NCBI GenBank assembly: GCA_965249455.1
Contig: OZ252236.1
Location: 1,426,001 to 1,490,000 of the forward strand
DNA length: 64,000 nucleotides
Source of the DNA: Jiulongibacter sp024742395
GTDB taxonomy: Bacteria; Bacteroidota; Bacteroidia; Cytophagales; Spirosomataceae
Reading direction: 5' to 3'
Shown: one piece after another, positions 16,777-26,011 of the stretch
Position numbering within the stretch: position 1 is the stretch's first letter
Layout of the letters: every line of letters starts with the position of its first letter
Notes under the pieces: generated by a model
What the model was told of the DNA's origin: nothing
Database searches by the model: none
What the model saw: the letters and a program-made list of their open reading frames with translations, nothing else
Made by a program: the position numbers and the translations under genes

Positions 16777-18297
16777 ATGAATGCGTTAAATAATCAATAT
16801 GTAAGAAATAACAGTGATCTCGGTTTCAATAAAGAAGTGTTAGATTATCCTGAAAAGGTTATTCAGTTTGGTACAGGAGTCCTATTGAGGGGATTGCCAG
16901 ATCTTATCATTGACCAGGCCAATAAACAAGGCAAGTTTTGTGGAAGAATTGCCATGGTAAAGTCTACAGACAGAGGTTCGGTAGACAGTTTTGTAGATCA
17001 GGATTGTCTTTATACGGTAGGGGTCAGAGGCATAGAGAACGGAGTGGTGGTTGATAAAAAAGAAATTTGCACTTCCGTAAGTCGGGTTCTTGTGGCAAAA
17101 GATGATTGGCAATCTATCCTGGAAATAGCAGAAAGTGATAATTTAGAAGTGGTGGTATCAAATACTACCGAAGTAGGCATCTCTTTTACCTATGAGATTT
17201 TAAAAGAAGGCGAATGCCCGGAGTCTTTCCCAGGGAAATTATTGGCAATTCTGAAACATAGATTTGATTTCTTTTTGGGTGATGATACTAAAGGCTTAGT
17301 TATTTTGCCTACTGAGCTCATTTCTGAAAACGGCCGGAAATTAAAGGCTATTGTCAGAGAATTGGCAGAAGTAAATGAAATGGATCAGGAGTTTATTATT
17401 TGGGTAGAAGAAGCCAATGTGTTCTGCAATACTTTAGTAGACAGGATAGTGCCCGGTGCTTTAAAAGGAAGAGAGGCAGAGCAGTTTAATAAATCTCTGC
17501 ATTATCAGGATGCTAATAGTATTATTGCTGAGCCATATGCTCTATGGGCAATAGAAGGAAATGAAAGTGTAAAGGATAAGTTGACCTTTTGTACACCTGA
17601 GAGTGGAGCTTTTGTAGAGGAGAATATAGAGAAGTATAAAGAGATAAAGCTAAGGCTGCTTAATGCCTCCCATACATTCTCCTCTGGGTTGGCATACTTA
17701 CTTAGCTTTAACCTGGTTAAAGAGAGTATGAATGATGGTGCATTCTTAAATTATCTGCAAGGGCTTATGATGGAAGAAATCAATTTTGCCATGGGTCAGA
17801 ATATTCCTGCAGAAGAAAAAAAGGCGTTTGCTTTCAAAGTGGTGGATAGGTTCAGTAATCCGTTTCTGGAGCATCAATGGTTGTCTATCTGTATGAATTA
17901 CAGCTCCAAAATGGCTATGAGATGTCTTCCCTTAATTAGTAGTTATTATAAGTTTAAAAGAGAGCTGCCAGCGTTAATGCTTTTTGGGTTTGCTGCTCAC
18001 TTATATTTTCTCAAGCCGGTAAAATCAAAGGATGGACAGTTTTTTGGCTCATATGCGGGAAAAGAATACCCAATCAATGACCCGAATGCTGCTTTTTTTC
18101 AAAAAATATGGCAAGAGAGTAGTAGTTTTCAAGAGAAAGTTAAAAAGATAGCCGAAAACAGCGAGCTCTGGGGAGAAAATTTAAATAATCTGGATAGCTT
18201 TGTACCAACTGTTGCAGGCATTCTGGAAGCTTTCGAGGCAGATGGAGTAAAGGCAACAATGTCAAAAACACTCTTAAAAGAACCTGAAATTACATGA
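16777..18297 (+). CDS. uxaB: Tagaturonate reductase (altronate oxidoreductase) UxaB
   Basis: 506 residues, mannitol-dehydrogenase superfamily. N-terminal nucleotide-binding segment VIQFGTGVLLRGLPD, and the family's C-terminal domain with LRLLNASHTFSSGLAYL. Reduces D-tagaturonate to D-altronate with NADH in the cytoplasm. I start at the ATG at 16777, 12 bases after the CE8 stop; an open GTG at 16759 would overlap that gene and add six residues of no family character. The ATGA overlap with uxaA and the downstream uxaC make the assignment secure. Confidence 0.93.
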   Translation: MNALNNQYVRNNSDLGFNKEVLDYPEKVIQFGTGVLLRGLPDLIIDQANKQGKFCGRIAMVKSTDRGSVDSFVDQDCLYTVGVRGIENGVVVDKKEICTSVSRVLVAKDDWQSILEIAESDNLEVVVSNTTEVGISFTYEILKEGECPESFPGKLLAILKHRFDFFLGDDTKGLVILPTELISENGRKLKAIVRELAEVNEMDQEFIIWVEEANVFCNTLVDRIVPGALKGREAEQFNKSLHYQDANSIIAEPYALWAIEGNESVKDKLTFCTPESGAFVEENIEKYKEIKLRLLNASHTFSSGLAYLLSFNLVKESMNDGAFLNYLQGLMMEEINFAMGQNIPAEEKKAFAFKVVDRFSNPFLEHQWLSICMNYSSKMAMRCLPLISSYYKFKRELPALMLFGFAAHLYFLKPVKSKDGQFFGSYAGKEYPINDPNAAFFQKIWQESSSFQEKVKKIAENSELWGENLNNLDSFVPTVAGILEAFEADGVKATMSKTLLKEPEIT

Positions 18298-19943
18298 ACC
18301 AACGTGTGCTAAAAGTACAGCAGGAGGATAATATCATTGTAGCTCTTGATGACCTGAAAAAGGGAGAAGAAATTGAATACAATGGCCTGACCATTACGCT
18401 TAAAGAAGATGTTTCTTCAAAACATAAATTTACAGAGTCAGATCTAAAGAAAGGTGAGGAGATATTTATGTATGGAGTGTTGGTAGGAAAGGCACAATAC
18501 GATATTCCAGCCGGCAGCATGATTTCCACATTTAATGTTAAACATGCGGCTGCTCCTTTTAAGCTTGGAGAAAGAAAAACTTCCTGGACTCCACCTGATA
18601 TTTCGAAATTTTCGAGCAGAACTTTTAAAGGATATCACAGAAGTGATGGCTCAGTGGGAACAGCAAATTACTGGATAGTTCTTCCATTGGTCTTTTGTGA
18701 GAATCGTAATCTTGAGGTCATGAAAAATGCTTTGGTGACTCAATTGGGTTATGGTAAGAATGATCACTATCAGTCATTTGCTAGCAATTTGATTAATGAG
18801 TATAAGGCTGGCAAATCCGCCGATTCTATTTTAGAAAATTCAATGCAATCGGTTGCGAAAAATCCGCAATCACCTCGTATATTTGCCAATGTAGATGGCG
18901 TGAAGTTCCTGAATCATGATATGGGATGTGGCGGAACAAGACAAGATGCACAGTCGCTTTGTGGTTTGTTGGCAGGGTATATTGCTCACCCGAATGTGGC
19001 AGGTGCAACCGTCCTCAGTCTTGGATGTCAAAATGCTCAATACAGCATTCTTCAGGAAGAGCTCGATAAGAGAAACGGAACGAATAAGCCGGTAATCTTT
19101 TTAGAGCAGCAGGCCATTGGTACGGAAGAGAAACTAATTGAGGAAGCGATTAAGCAGACTTTTGTAGGCTTAATTGAGGCAAATAAAAATGAAAGAAAAG
19201 AGGCTCCACTGTCTAAACTGAAGTTAGGCTTGGAGTGTGGAGGTTCAGATGGATTTTCCGGAATTTCGGCTAATCCATCGCTAGGTTATACCAGCGATCT
19301 TCTAGTGAGCTTAGGCGGTACCACAATTCTTTCGGAGTTTCCTGAATTATGTGGTGTGGAGCAGGAGCTGAGTGACAGATGTGTAGATGAAGAGACCGCT
19401 ATGAGGTTTATTGAGCTGATGAGAGCTTATGCCAGAAGTGCAGAGAATGCAGGTTCTGGTTTTGATATGAACCCTTCTCCGGGGAATATCAAAGATGGCT
19501 TGATTACAGACGCAATAAAGTCTGCCGGTGCAGCCAAAAAGGGAGGAACCTCTCCCATTGTGGATGTATTGGATTATCCTCAAATGGTAACAAAAAATGG
19601 TTTAAACCTATTATGTACGCCGGGAAATGACGTAGAGTCCACTACCGCGATGATAGGTTCCGGAGCAAATGTAGTCTTGTTTACCACGGGACTCGGTACC
19701 CCAACAGGTAACCCGATTGCTCCGGTAATTAAAGTATCAAGTAATGCCAAACTGGCCAATAAGATGTCTGATATTATTGACATCAACACCGGTGGTATTA
19801 TTGAAGGAAAAGAGACGATTCAAGAGGTAGGCGAGAGAATTCTTGATTATGTGATTGCGGTAGCCAGTGGTGAAATAGAATGTAAAGCCACCATCAATCA
19901 GCAAGATGACTTTATTCCTTGGAAAAGAGGAGTAAGTCTATAA
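18294..19943 (+). CDS. uxaA: Altronate dehydratase UxaA
   Basis: 549 residues, full length. Residues about 1-90 are the SAF domain and the remainder is the UxaA catalytic domain with GYHRSDGSVGTANYW, DMGCGGTRQDA, LGLECGGSDGFSGISANP and TGLGTPTGNP. Dehydrates D-altronate to 2-keto-3-deoxygluconate; the family needs iron(II). Cysteines in the MGCGG and LECGG motifs are likely metal ligands. Last gene of the first rightward run; translationally coupled to uxaB. Confidence 0.96.
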   Translation: MNQRVLKVQQEDNIIVALDDLKKGEEIEYNGLTITLKEDVSSKHKFTESDLKKGEEIFMYGVLVGKAQYDIPAGSMISTFNVKHAAAPFKLGERKTSWTPPDISKFSSRTFKGYHRSDGSVGTANYWIVLPLVFCENRNLEVMKNALVTQLGYGKNDHYQSFASNLINEYKAGKSADSILENSMQSVAKNPQSPRIFANVDGVKFLNHDMGCGGTRQDAQSLCGLLAGYIAHPNVAGATVLSLGCQNAQYSILQEELDKRNGTNKPVIFLEQQAIGTEEKLIEEAIKQTFVGLIEANKNERKEAPLSKLKLGLECGGSDGFSGISANPSLGYTSDLLVSLGGTTILSEFPELCGVEQELSDRCVDEETAMRFIELMRAYARSAENAGSGFDMNPSPGNIKDGLITDAIKSAGAAKKGGTSPIVDVLDYPQMVTKNGLNLLCTPGNDVESTTAMIGSGANVVLFTTGLGTPTGNPIAPVIKVSSNAKLANKMSDIIDINTGGIIEGKETIQEVGERILDYVIAVASGEIECKATINQQDDFIPWKRGVSL

Positions 19944-20173
19944 TCAAAACTTGATTTATTTGAGAAGTTCAGAAGTTGTTGAGTATATATTTTAGGTGTT
20001 AGATGCATAGCTTATTTGTTTTGCACTTTAGAAGGCAGGACCTGATAGCAATAATGTTTCCTATTAATATAGTGGGCCCTTTTGTGGGGTATATTCAGTA
20101 CTTCAATAACAGAATGAAAAGTTTACCGATAAAATTTTGACCACAAAACCCTATTCTATTAGACGCACTTAAA
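19944..20173. other. Intergenic region between uxaA and uxaC
   Basis: 230 bases without coding signal. No T-run hairpin follows uxaA and I see no clean TAnnTTTG box, so it is undecided whether uxaC is read from its own promoter or from the upstream run. The length suggests an internal promoter. Confidence 0.4.
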
Positions 20174-21574
20174 ATGAAACAATTTTTAGACAGTAACTTT
20201 TTACTGCAGACCAAAACTGCCGAAAAACTATATCATGATTATGCAAAGGAAATGCCGATCATTGACTACCATAATCATTTGCCGCCAGACCAAATTCTAA
20301 ATGATATTAAGTTTGATAATTTAACTCATGCCTGGTTAGCCGGAGATCACTACAAATGGAGAGCTATGCGAACCAACGGAGTGAATGAGAAGTACTGCAC
20401 GGGAAGTGCTTCAGATTATGAGAAGTTTGAGAAATGGGCAGAAACCGTCCCATATACCATGCGGAACCCACTTTATCATTGGACTCACCTGGAGTTACAA
20501 AGGTATTTTGGAATCAATACCATTCTGAACAGTTCTTCAGCAAAAGCTATTTATGAAGAGGCTTCCGCAAAGTTGCAAACAAATGAGTATTCTGTACAAG
20601 GCCTTTTGAAAATGGCTAATGCTCAAATAGTTTGTACTACTGATGACCCTTTAGATTCTCTTGAGCATCATATTGCTTATCATAAAAAGGGAGGCGATGG
20701 TGTACAGATGTATCCTGCCTTCAGGCCTGACAAGTTCATTTTAATAGACAATGATGGGTTTGCCGGTTATGTACAAAAGCTGGGAGAAATAGTAGGTTTT
20801 GAGATAAAGGATTATGACGGCATTAAGCAGGCTTTAAGACAAAGAGCCGACTTCTTTAAGGCACAAGGTTGCAGAATTTGTGACCATGGTTTAGAACAGA
20901 TTTATGCTGCTGACTTCACAGAAGAAAACGCTGATAAAATTCTTAAAAAAGTACTTTCTGGCGGGAGTTTAACTGCGGCAGAGAACCTTGAATACAAATC
21001 AGCTATTCTTCATGCTCTAGGTGTGATGTACTCAGAGCTGGGTTGGGTTCAACAATTCCATGTGGGTGCATTAAGAAATAACAACAAAAGAGCTCTTAGA
21101 GAACTGGGGCCAGATACCGGTTGGGATAGCATAGGAGACTGGAATCAAGCTGAGGCCATGTCGAAATATTTAGGTAGGCTCGATGAATATGATCAGTTGG
21201 CCAAAACCATTATTTATAACCTTAATCCGTCTGATAATTACATGATCGGTACAATGATCGGTAACTTCAACGATGGCTCTGCAGCAGGCAAAGTTCAGTT
21301 TGGTTCAGGCTGGTGGTTTAATGATCAAAAGAAGGGAATGGAAGACCAAATGGACGTATTGTCCAATGTTGGACTTATTTCTCGTTTCGTCGGAATGCTC
21401 ACAGATTCAAGAAGTTTCTTATCTTTCCCGCGTCATGAGTATTTCAGACGTATTTTATGCAATTTGCTAGGAAATGACATCGAAAATGGTGAATTACCTA
21501 ACGATATTGCCTGGATAGGGAAGTTAGTTCAGGACATTAGTTATAATAACACAAAGGAATATTTTAATTTTTAA
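20174..21574 (+). CDS. uxaC: Glucuronate/galacturonate isomerase UxaC
   Basis: 466 residues, the usual UxaC length. N-terminal metal-binding motif MPIIDYHNHLPPDQI, followed by family blocks YKWRAMRTNGV, VCTTDDPLDSLEHH, WVQQFHVGALRNNN and DTGWDSIGDW. Interconverts D-galacturonate and D-tagaturonate (and D-glucuronate with D-fructuronate) in the cytoplasm: the first intracellular step for saturated galacturonate. First gene of uxaC-kdgK-pfp-eda. Confidence 0.97.
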   Translation: MKQFLDSNFLLQTKTAEKLYHDYAKEMPIIDYHNHLPPDQILNDIKFDNLTHAWLAGDHYKWRAMRTNGVNEKYCTGSASDYEKFEKWAETVPYTMRNPLYHWTHLELQRYFGINTILNSSSAKAIYEEASAKLQTNEYSVQGLLKMANAQIVCTTDDPLDSLEHHIAYHKKGGDGVQMYPAFRPDKFILIDNDGFAGYVQKLGEIVGFEIKDYDGIKQALRQRADFFKAQGCRICDHGLEQIYAADFTEENADKILKKVLSGGSLTAAENLEYKSAILHALGVMYSELGWVQQFHVGALRNNNKRALRELGPDTGWDSIGDWNQAEAMSKYLGRLDEYDQLAKTIIYNLNPSDNYMIGTMIGNFNDGSAAGKVQFGSGWWFNDQKKGMEDQMDVLSNVGLISRFVGMLTDSRSFLSFPRHEYFRRILCNLLGNDIENGELPNDIAWIGKLVQDISYNNTKEYFNF

Positions 21575-21595
21575 ACACTTATTTAACAATTTAGG

Positions 21596-22636
21596 ATGAA
21601 TAAAGTAGTCACTTTTGGCGAGATCATGTTGAGGTTATCGCCTCCCGGTTTTTTAAGATTTTCTCAGGCTAATAACTTCGATGTAGTTTATGGCGGAGGA
21701 GAGTCAAATGTAGCGGTATCCTTAGCAAATTACGGTGTTCCGGTAGATTTTGTGACTCGTTTACCTAAAAACGATATTGGAGAGTGTGCCCTCATGGAAA
21801 TGAGAAAAAGGAATGTAGGTACAGATCACGTAGTTTTTGGCGGCGATCGTTTAGGTATTTACTTCCTTGAAACAGGTGCTGTGTCTCGTGGTAGTAAAGT
21901 AGTGTATGACCGTGCACACTCTTCTATGAGCGAAATAGGACCAGGTATGGTGGACTGGGACAAGGTTTTTGAAGGATGTAGCTGGTTTCACTGGACAGGT
22001 ATCACTCCAGCCATTTCTCAGAGTTCTGCTGATGCTTGTCTTGAAGCTGTAAAGGCGGCAAGTGCAAAAGGTATCACAATCTCGACTGATCTTAACTACC
22101 GTGCCAAACTTTGGAAGTATGGTGGAGATCGCGAAGCAATTATGACAGAATTAACTTCGCATTGCGATATCATTCTTGGAAACGAAGAAGATGCTGAAAA
22201 GCATTTCGGAATTAAGCCGGAAGGTCTTGATATTACAACACAAGGACATGACGTTACGGCTCAGGCATTTCTTTCAGTTTGTAAGCAAATGATGGAGAAA
22301 TTCCCGAAAGCTAAGAAAGTTATCACTACACTAAGAGGTTCAATTTCAGCTTCACATAATACCTGGGCTGGTGTTATGTATGATGGCAAAAACATGTTTG
22401 AATCTCCTCAATACCAGATTACAGATATAGTAGATAGAGTAGGTGGTGGTGATTCATTCATGGGTGGTTTAATCTATGGTCTTTTGACTTATCCGGATGA
22501 TGATCAGAATGCATTAAATTTTGCAGTAGCAGCTTCTTGTTTGAAGCATACCATCAAAGGTGACGCCAACCTGGTAACTGTTGATGAGGTGCAAAAACTA
22601 ATGAGCGGAGACGCTTCTGGAAGAGTAGCCAGATAA
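21596..22636 (+). CDS. kdgK: 2-keto-3-deoxygluconate kinase KdgK (PfkB family)
   Basis: 346 residues. PfkB/ribokinase features: VVTFGEIMLRLSPPG at the N-terminus, YGGGESNVAVSLANYGV, the NEEDAEKHFG block, and the ATP/catalytic motif DRVGGGDSFMGGLIYG near residue 285, with the catalytic Asp. Phosphorylates KDG to KDPG, where the saturated and unsaturated uronate branches meet. Sandwiched between uxaC and the aldolase gene, which makes KDG the best substrate. Three bases from the next gene. Confidence 0.93.
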   Translation: MNKVVTFGEIMLRLSPPGFLRFSQANNFDVVYGGGESNVAVSLANYGVPVDFVTRLPKNDIGECALMEMRKRNVGTDHVVFGGDRLGIYFLETGAVSRGSKVVYDRAHSSMSEIGPGMVDWDKVFEGCSWFHWTGITPAISQSSADACLEAVKAASAKGITISTDLNYRAKLWKYGGDREAIMTELTSHCDIILGNEEDAEKHFGIKPEGLDITTQGHDVTAQAFLSVCKQMMEKFPKAKKVITTLRGSISASHNTWAGVMYDGKNMFESPQYQITDIVDRVGGGDSFMGGLIYGLLTYPDDDQNALNFAVAASCLKHTIKGDANLVTVDEVQKLMSGDASGRVAR

Positions 22637-22639
22637 TAA

Positions 22640-23857
22640 ATGGAGGCTCAGAAATCAATATTGATTCTATGTGGTGGTGGACCTGCCCCCGGCATAAATG
22701 CTGTGGTGAGCACGGTGGCCAAAGTCTTTCTGAAAGACGGCTACAGGGTTATTGGGCTGCATGAAGGCTTTAAAAGTCTGTTTTCAGAGAATCCGGATGT
22801 GAAAGAATTTGACTTTGACCATGCGGACAGAATATTCAGCAGGGGAGGCTCTACTTTGGTTATGAGTAGGTTTAAACCTAAGAATGAAGAGTTAAACACT
22901 AAACTCTTTTCTGAAAATAATGTCAAACTTTTGGTCACTATTGGCGGTGACGATACAGCCTCTTCTGCCGGGAGAATTACAGATTATTTAAAAGAGAAGG
23001 ATATATTCATCTCTAACATTCATGTTCCCAAAACCATTGATAATGACCTGCCACTGCCAGATAGAAATCCAACATTTGGTTTTCATTCAGCAAAAGATGA
23101 AGGGGTAAGAATTGGAAATACAACCTATGAAGATGCACGAACCAGTCAAAATTGGTTTGTTATGTCAGTGATGGGGCGTACCGCCGGTCACCTTGCCTTT
23201 GGAATAGCCACCAGTTGTCATTTTCCAATGATGATTATTCCTGAAATGTTTAGGGAGAATGAGGTTACTCTAGAAAAAGTAATTAATCTGGTGGTCTCTA
23301 CAATTATCAAGAGAAAGATACTGGGAATTAACTATGGAGTAGCTCTTATCAGTGAAGGTATCTTTCATAAACTTTCAGATGAAGAGCTTAAGAAGGTAGA
23401 AGTGAATTTTACCTATGATGCCCACGGTCATCCTGAACTTGGGAACGTAAGTAAGTCACATATTTTCAATATGCTTTTGCAAGAAAAGCTGAAGTCTTTA
23501 AATATTGATATAAAAAGCAGACCCGTAGAGTTGGGCTATGAATTGAGATGTTGCAGACCAATTGGTTTTGACCTTACCCTTTGTACTTTGCTTGGTCTTG
23601 GAGTCAAAGAAGTATTTGATAAAGGATTAAGTAATTGTATGGTCTCTGCTAATTCCAGAGGGGAGATTACCCCTTTGTTTCTAGAAGACCTAAAAAATGA
23701 AGAAGGGAAAATTCCACCTCGTTTGGTAGACATGGATTCTGAAATAGCCAGATTGTTCTTTGATAATCTGCATTATTTAACTCCAAAGGATTTTGAGAAA
23801 GCAAAAGAGTATCTTATGAATCCGGAGGAGTATTATTTTCAATCATTAATTAATTAA
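22640..23857 (+). CDS. pfp: Phosphofructokinase, pyrophosphate-dependent type by active-site motifs
   Basis: 405 residues, PFK superfamily: nucleotide/diphosphate loop CGGGPAPGINAV (11-22), GGDDT (102-106), PKTIDND (130-136) and VMGRTAGHLA. ATP-using enzymes have Gly at the second Asp of GGDD and Gly at the Lys of PKTIDND; Asp plus Lys is the established signature of pyrophosphate-using enzymes. It therefore probably catalyses the reversible fructose-6-phosphate/fructose-1,6-bisphosphate reaction with PPi. PFK is not a step of galacturonate breakdown, so its place between kdgK and eda is notable; a gluconeogenic role from triose phosphate is plausible. Operon spacing is two to three bases on both sides. 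Confidence 0.88.
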   Translation: MEAQKSILILCGGGPAPGINAVVSTVAKVFLKDGYRVIGLHEGFKSLFSENPDVKEFDFDHADRIFSRGGSTLVMSRFKPKNEELNTKLFSENNVKLLVTIGGDDTASSAGRITDYLKEKDIFISNIHVPKTIDNDLPLPDRNPTFGFHSAKDEGVRIGNTTYEDARTSQNWFVMSVMGRTAGHLAFGIATSCHFPMMIIPEMFRENEVTLEKVINLVVSTIIKRKILGINYGVALISEGIFHKLSDEELKKVEVNFTYDAHGHPELGNVSKSHIFNMLLQEKLKSLNIDIKSRPVELGYELRCCRPIGFDLTLCTLLGLGVKEVFDKGLSNCMVSANSRGEITPLFLEDLKNEEGKIPPRLVDMDSEIARLFFDNLHYLTPKDFEKAKEYLMNPEEYYFQSLIN

Positions 23858-23859
23858 AA

Positions 23860-24528
23860 ATGGCAAAATATTCAAGATTAGAAGTAGCTCAGGTAATGAA
23901 AGAAAACGGCATGGTGCCATTGTTTTTTCATTCCGATATAGAATTGGGAAAAAAGGTATTGAAGGCCTGTTATGACGGTGGTGCTCGTTTAATGGAGTTT
24001 ACCAGCCGTGGTGATTTTGCTCATGAGGTTTTTGGTGAGCTAAACAAGTATGCTCTTAAGGAACTTCCGGGTATGATTATGGGCGTAGGATCTGTTACAG
24101 ATGCGGCCTCGGCATCATTATACATGGCTTTAGGGGCTAATTTTATTGTGACTCCCGTACTAAGAGAAGATATTGCCATTGTATGTAACAGAAGAAAAGT
24201 TTTATGGTCTCCCGGCTGTGGATCTTTAACAGAAATTACAAGAGCAGAAGAACTGGGATGCGAAATTGTTAAACTATTCCCGGGTGATTTATACGGTCCT
24301 AAGTTTGTCAAAGGTATTAAAGGACCTCAGCCATGGACTAGCATTATGCCGACGGGTGGCGTATCTCCGGATGAAGAGAACCTGAAAGGCTGGTTTGATG
24401 CAGGGGTAACCTGTGTAGGAATGGGCTCTCAATTAATCTCAAAAGACATATTGGAGAATAAAGATTACGATGGCCTTAAGAAAAAAGTAGAGAATGCTTT
24501 AGCCATTGTGAATAAAGTAAGAAAGTAA
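23860..24528 (+). CDS. eda: KDPG aldolase (bifunctional KHG/KDPG aldolase type)
   Basis: 222 residues, class I aldolase. The general base lies in GARLMEFTSRG and the Schiff-base lysine in CEIVKLFPGD; phosphate-binding motif IMPTGGVSP follows. Splits 2-keto-3-deoxy-6-phosphogluconate to pyruvate and glyceraldehyde-3-phosphate, the last step of the galacturonate route. Last gene of the second rightward run, ending six bases before a strong terminator. Confidence 0.95.
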   Translation: MAKYSRLEVAQVMKENGMVPLFFHSDIELGKKVLKACYDGGARLMEFTSRGDFAHEVFGELNKYALKELPGMIMGVGSVTDAASASLYMALGANFIVTPVLREDIAIVCNRRKVLWSPGCGSLTEITRAEELGCEIVKLFPGDLYGPKFVKGIKGPQPWTSIMPTGGVSPDEENLKGWFDAGVTCVGMGSQLISKDILENKDYDGLKKKVENALAIVNKVRK

Positions 24529-24533
24529 GACTT

Positions 24534-24570
24534 AAAAGCCCCTGTAAATGGGGCTTTTATATATTTTTTA
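24534..24570 (+). terminator. Rho-independent terminator after eda
   Basis: AAAAGCCCC and GGGGCTTTT form a perfect nine-pair stem with a seven-base loop, followed by a T-rich tract. Ends the uxaC-kdgK-pfp-eda unit. Confidence 0.88.
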
Positions 24571-24630
24571 CGCAGTAAGGCTGCAAAATAGTGTAGCTTT
24601 AGAAACTGTTAACTAACAACCCTATATAAT

Positions 24631-25932
24631 ATGAATAAAAAAGTCGGAAACTACCGCTGGACCATATGTGCACTGGTCTTCTTTGCCACTACGGTAAACT
24701 ACCTTGACCGGCAGGTTATCAGTTTATTGAAATCTGTACTTTCAGATGATATGAATTGGGATGACGGCGACTACGCCAATATTGAAATTGCTTTTAAATT
24801 AGCTTACTCCTTCGGAATGCTAGTAGCAGGAAGAGTAGTGGATAAATTAGGAACTAAAAGAGGTTATGCAGCAGCTACAGGATTGTGGAGTTTAGCAGCC
24901 ATTGGCCATGCTTTTGCTAATTCTGCTTTCGGTTTTATGGTTGCCAGAGCAGCTTTAGGAGTAACAGAAGCGGGTAACTTCCCTGCGGCTATCAAAACCA
25001 CAGCTGAATGGTTTCCTAAAAAAGAGAGAGCCTTTGCCACTGGTATTTTCAATTCGGGTACCAATATCGGTGCCATCGTAGCCCCCTTGACTGTTCCGTT
25101 TATTGCGGTAGCCTGGGGATGGGAGTGGGCATTTATTATTACCGGAGCTATCGGTTTTATCTGGCTTGTTTTATGGCAAATTAATTACACCAGTCCTTCC
25201 GAATCTAAGAAGCTATCTGCAGAAGAATTTGAATACATTCATTCTGATAAGGAAGACGAAGAAATTGAAAAAGCGGTTAAAGAGGAGAAGGTCCCTTGGG
25301 TTAAACTTTTAGGGTTTAAGCAAACTTGGGCTTTCGCTTTAGGTAAATTCCTTACCGACCCAATCTGGTGGTTCTACCTTTTCTGGTTGCCAGATTTCCT
25401 TCAAAGTGAATACCAATTGTCTATGATTGAGATGGCCGTTCCTGTAGCGGTGGTTTATCTGATCTCTACTATTGGAAGTATTGGCGGTGGTTACCTGCCA
25501 ATGTTCTTTATGAATAATAATATGCCTGCTTTTAAAGCTAGAAAAACAGCCATGTTCATTTTTGCCTTATGTGTTCTTCCGGTGGTATTGTCACAGTGGG
25601 CAGGTCAGATCAATATGTGGTTGGCAGTTTTAGTGATTGGTATTGCAGCTGCAGCTCACCAGGCTTGGAGTGCGAATATTTTTACAACGGTTTCTGATAT
25701 GTTCCCTAAAAAGGCAACAGCCTCTGTAACGGGTATCGGTGGTATGGCCGGTGGCATGGGAGGTATCGTGCTTTCATGGGCTATTCAGAAAAACCTTTTT
25801 GTACATTATCGTGAAATAGGACAAATTGAAAAGGCCTATTTTATTATGTTCCTTATTTGTGGAGCGGCCTATCTCTTGGCATGGTTAATCATGCATTTAT
25901 TAGCTCCGAAAATGACGAAAGTTAAAGTTTAA
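24631..25932 (+). CDS. exuT: MFS hexuronate transporter, ExuT-like
   Basis: 433 residues with about twelve transmembrane helices. The start NYRWTICALVFFATTVNYLDRQVISLL and the loop GRVVDKLGTKRGYA are those of the anion:cation symporter branch of the MFS, which holds ExuT. A middle cytoplasmic loop (about residues 190-225) is charged. Probably carries galacturonate or glucuronate across the inner membrane with protons. It has its own terminator and lies between the catabolic operon and an oxidoreductase gene. Short oligouronides or aldonates are possible alternatives. Confidence 0.88.
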   Translation: MNKKVGNYRWTICALVFFATTVNYLDRQVISLLKSVLSDDMNWDDGDYANIEIAFKLAYSFGMLVAGRVVDKLGTKRGYAAATGLWSLAAIGHAFANSAFGFMVARAALGVTEAGNFPAAIKTTAEWFPKKERAFATGIFNSGTNIGAIVAPLTVPFIAVAWGWEWAFIITGAIGFIWLVLWQINYTSPSESKKLSAEEFEYIHSDKEDEEIEKAVKEEKVPWVKLLGFKQTWAFALGKFLTDPIWWFYLFWLPDFLQSEYQLSMIEMAVPVAVVYLISTIGSIGGGYLPMFFMNNNMPAFKARKTAMFIFALCVLPVVLSQWAGQINMWLAVLVIGIAAAAHQAWSANIFTTVSDMFPKKATASVTGIGGMAGGMGGIVLSWAIQKNLFVHYREIGQIEKAYFIMFLICGAAYLLAWLIMHLLAPKMTKVKV

Positions 25933-25947
25933 ATCAGAGTACAAAGA

Positions 25948-25986
25948 AAGAGCAGGATGGTTATATACTATTCTGCTCTTATTTTT
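25948..25986 (+). terminator. Rho-independent terminator after exuT
   Basis: An 11-pair stem (AAGAGCAGGAT / ATTCTGCTCTT, one G-T pair) with an 11-base loop is followed by ATTTTT, 16 bases after the exuT stop. Confidence 0.82.
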
Positions 25987-26011
25987 AACAACAATTCAAC
26001 CGATTGCAATA

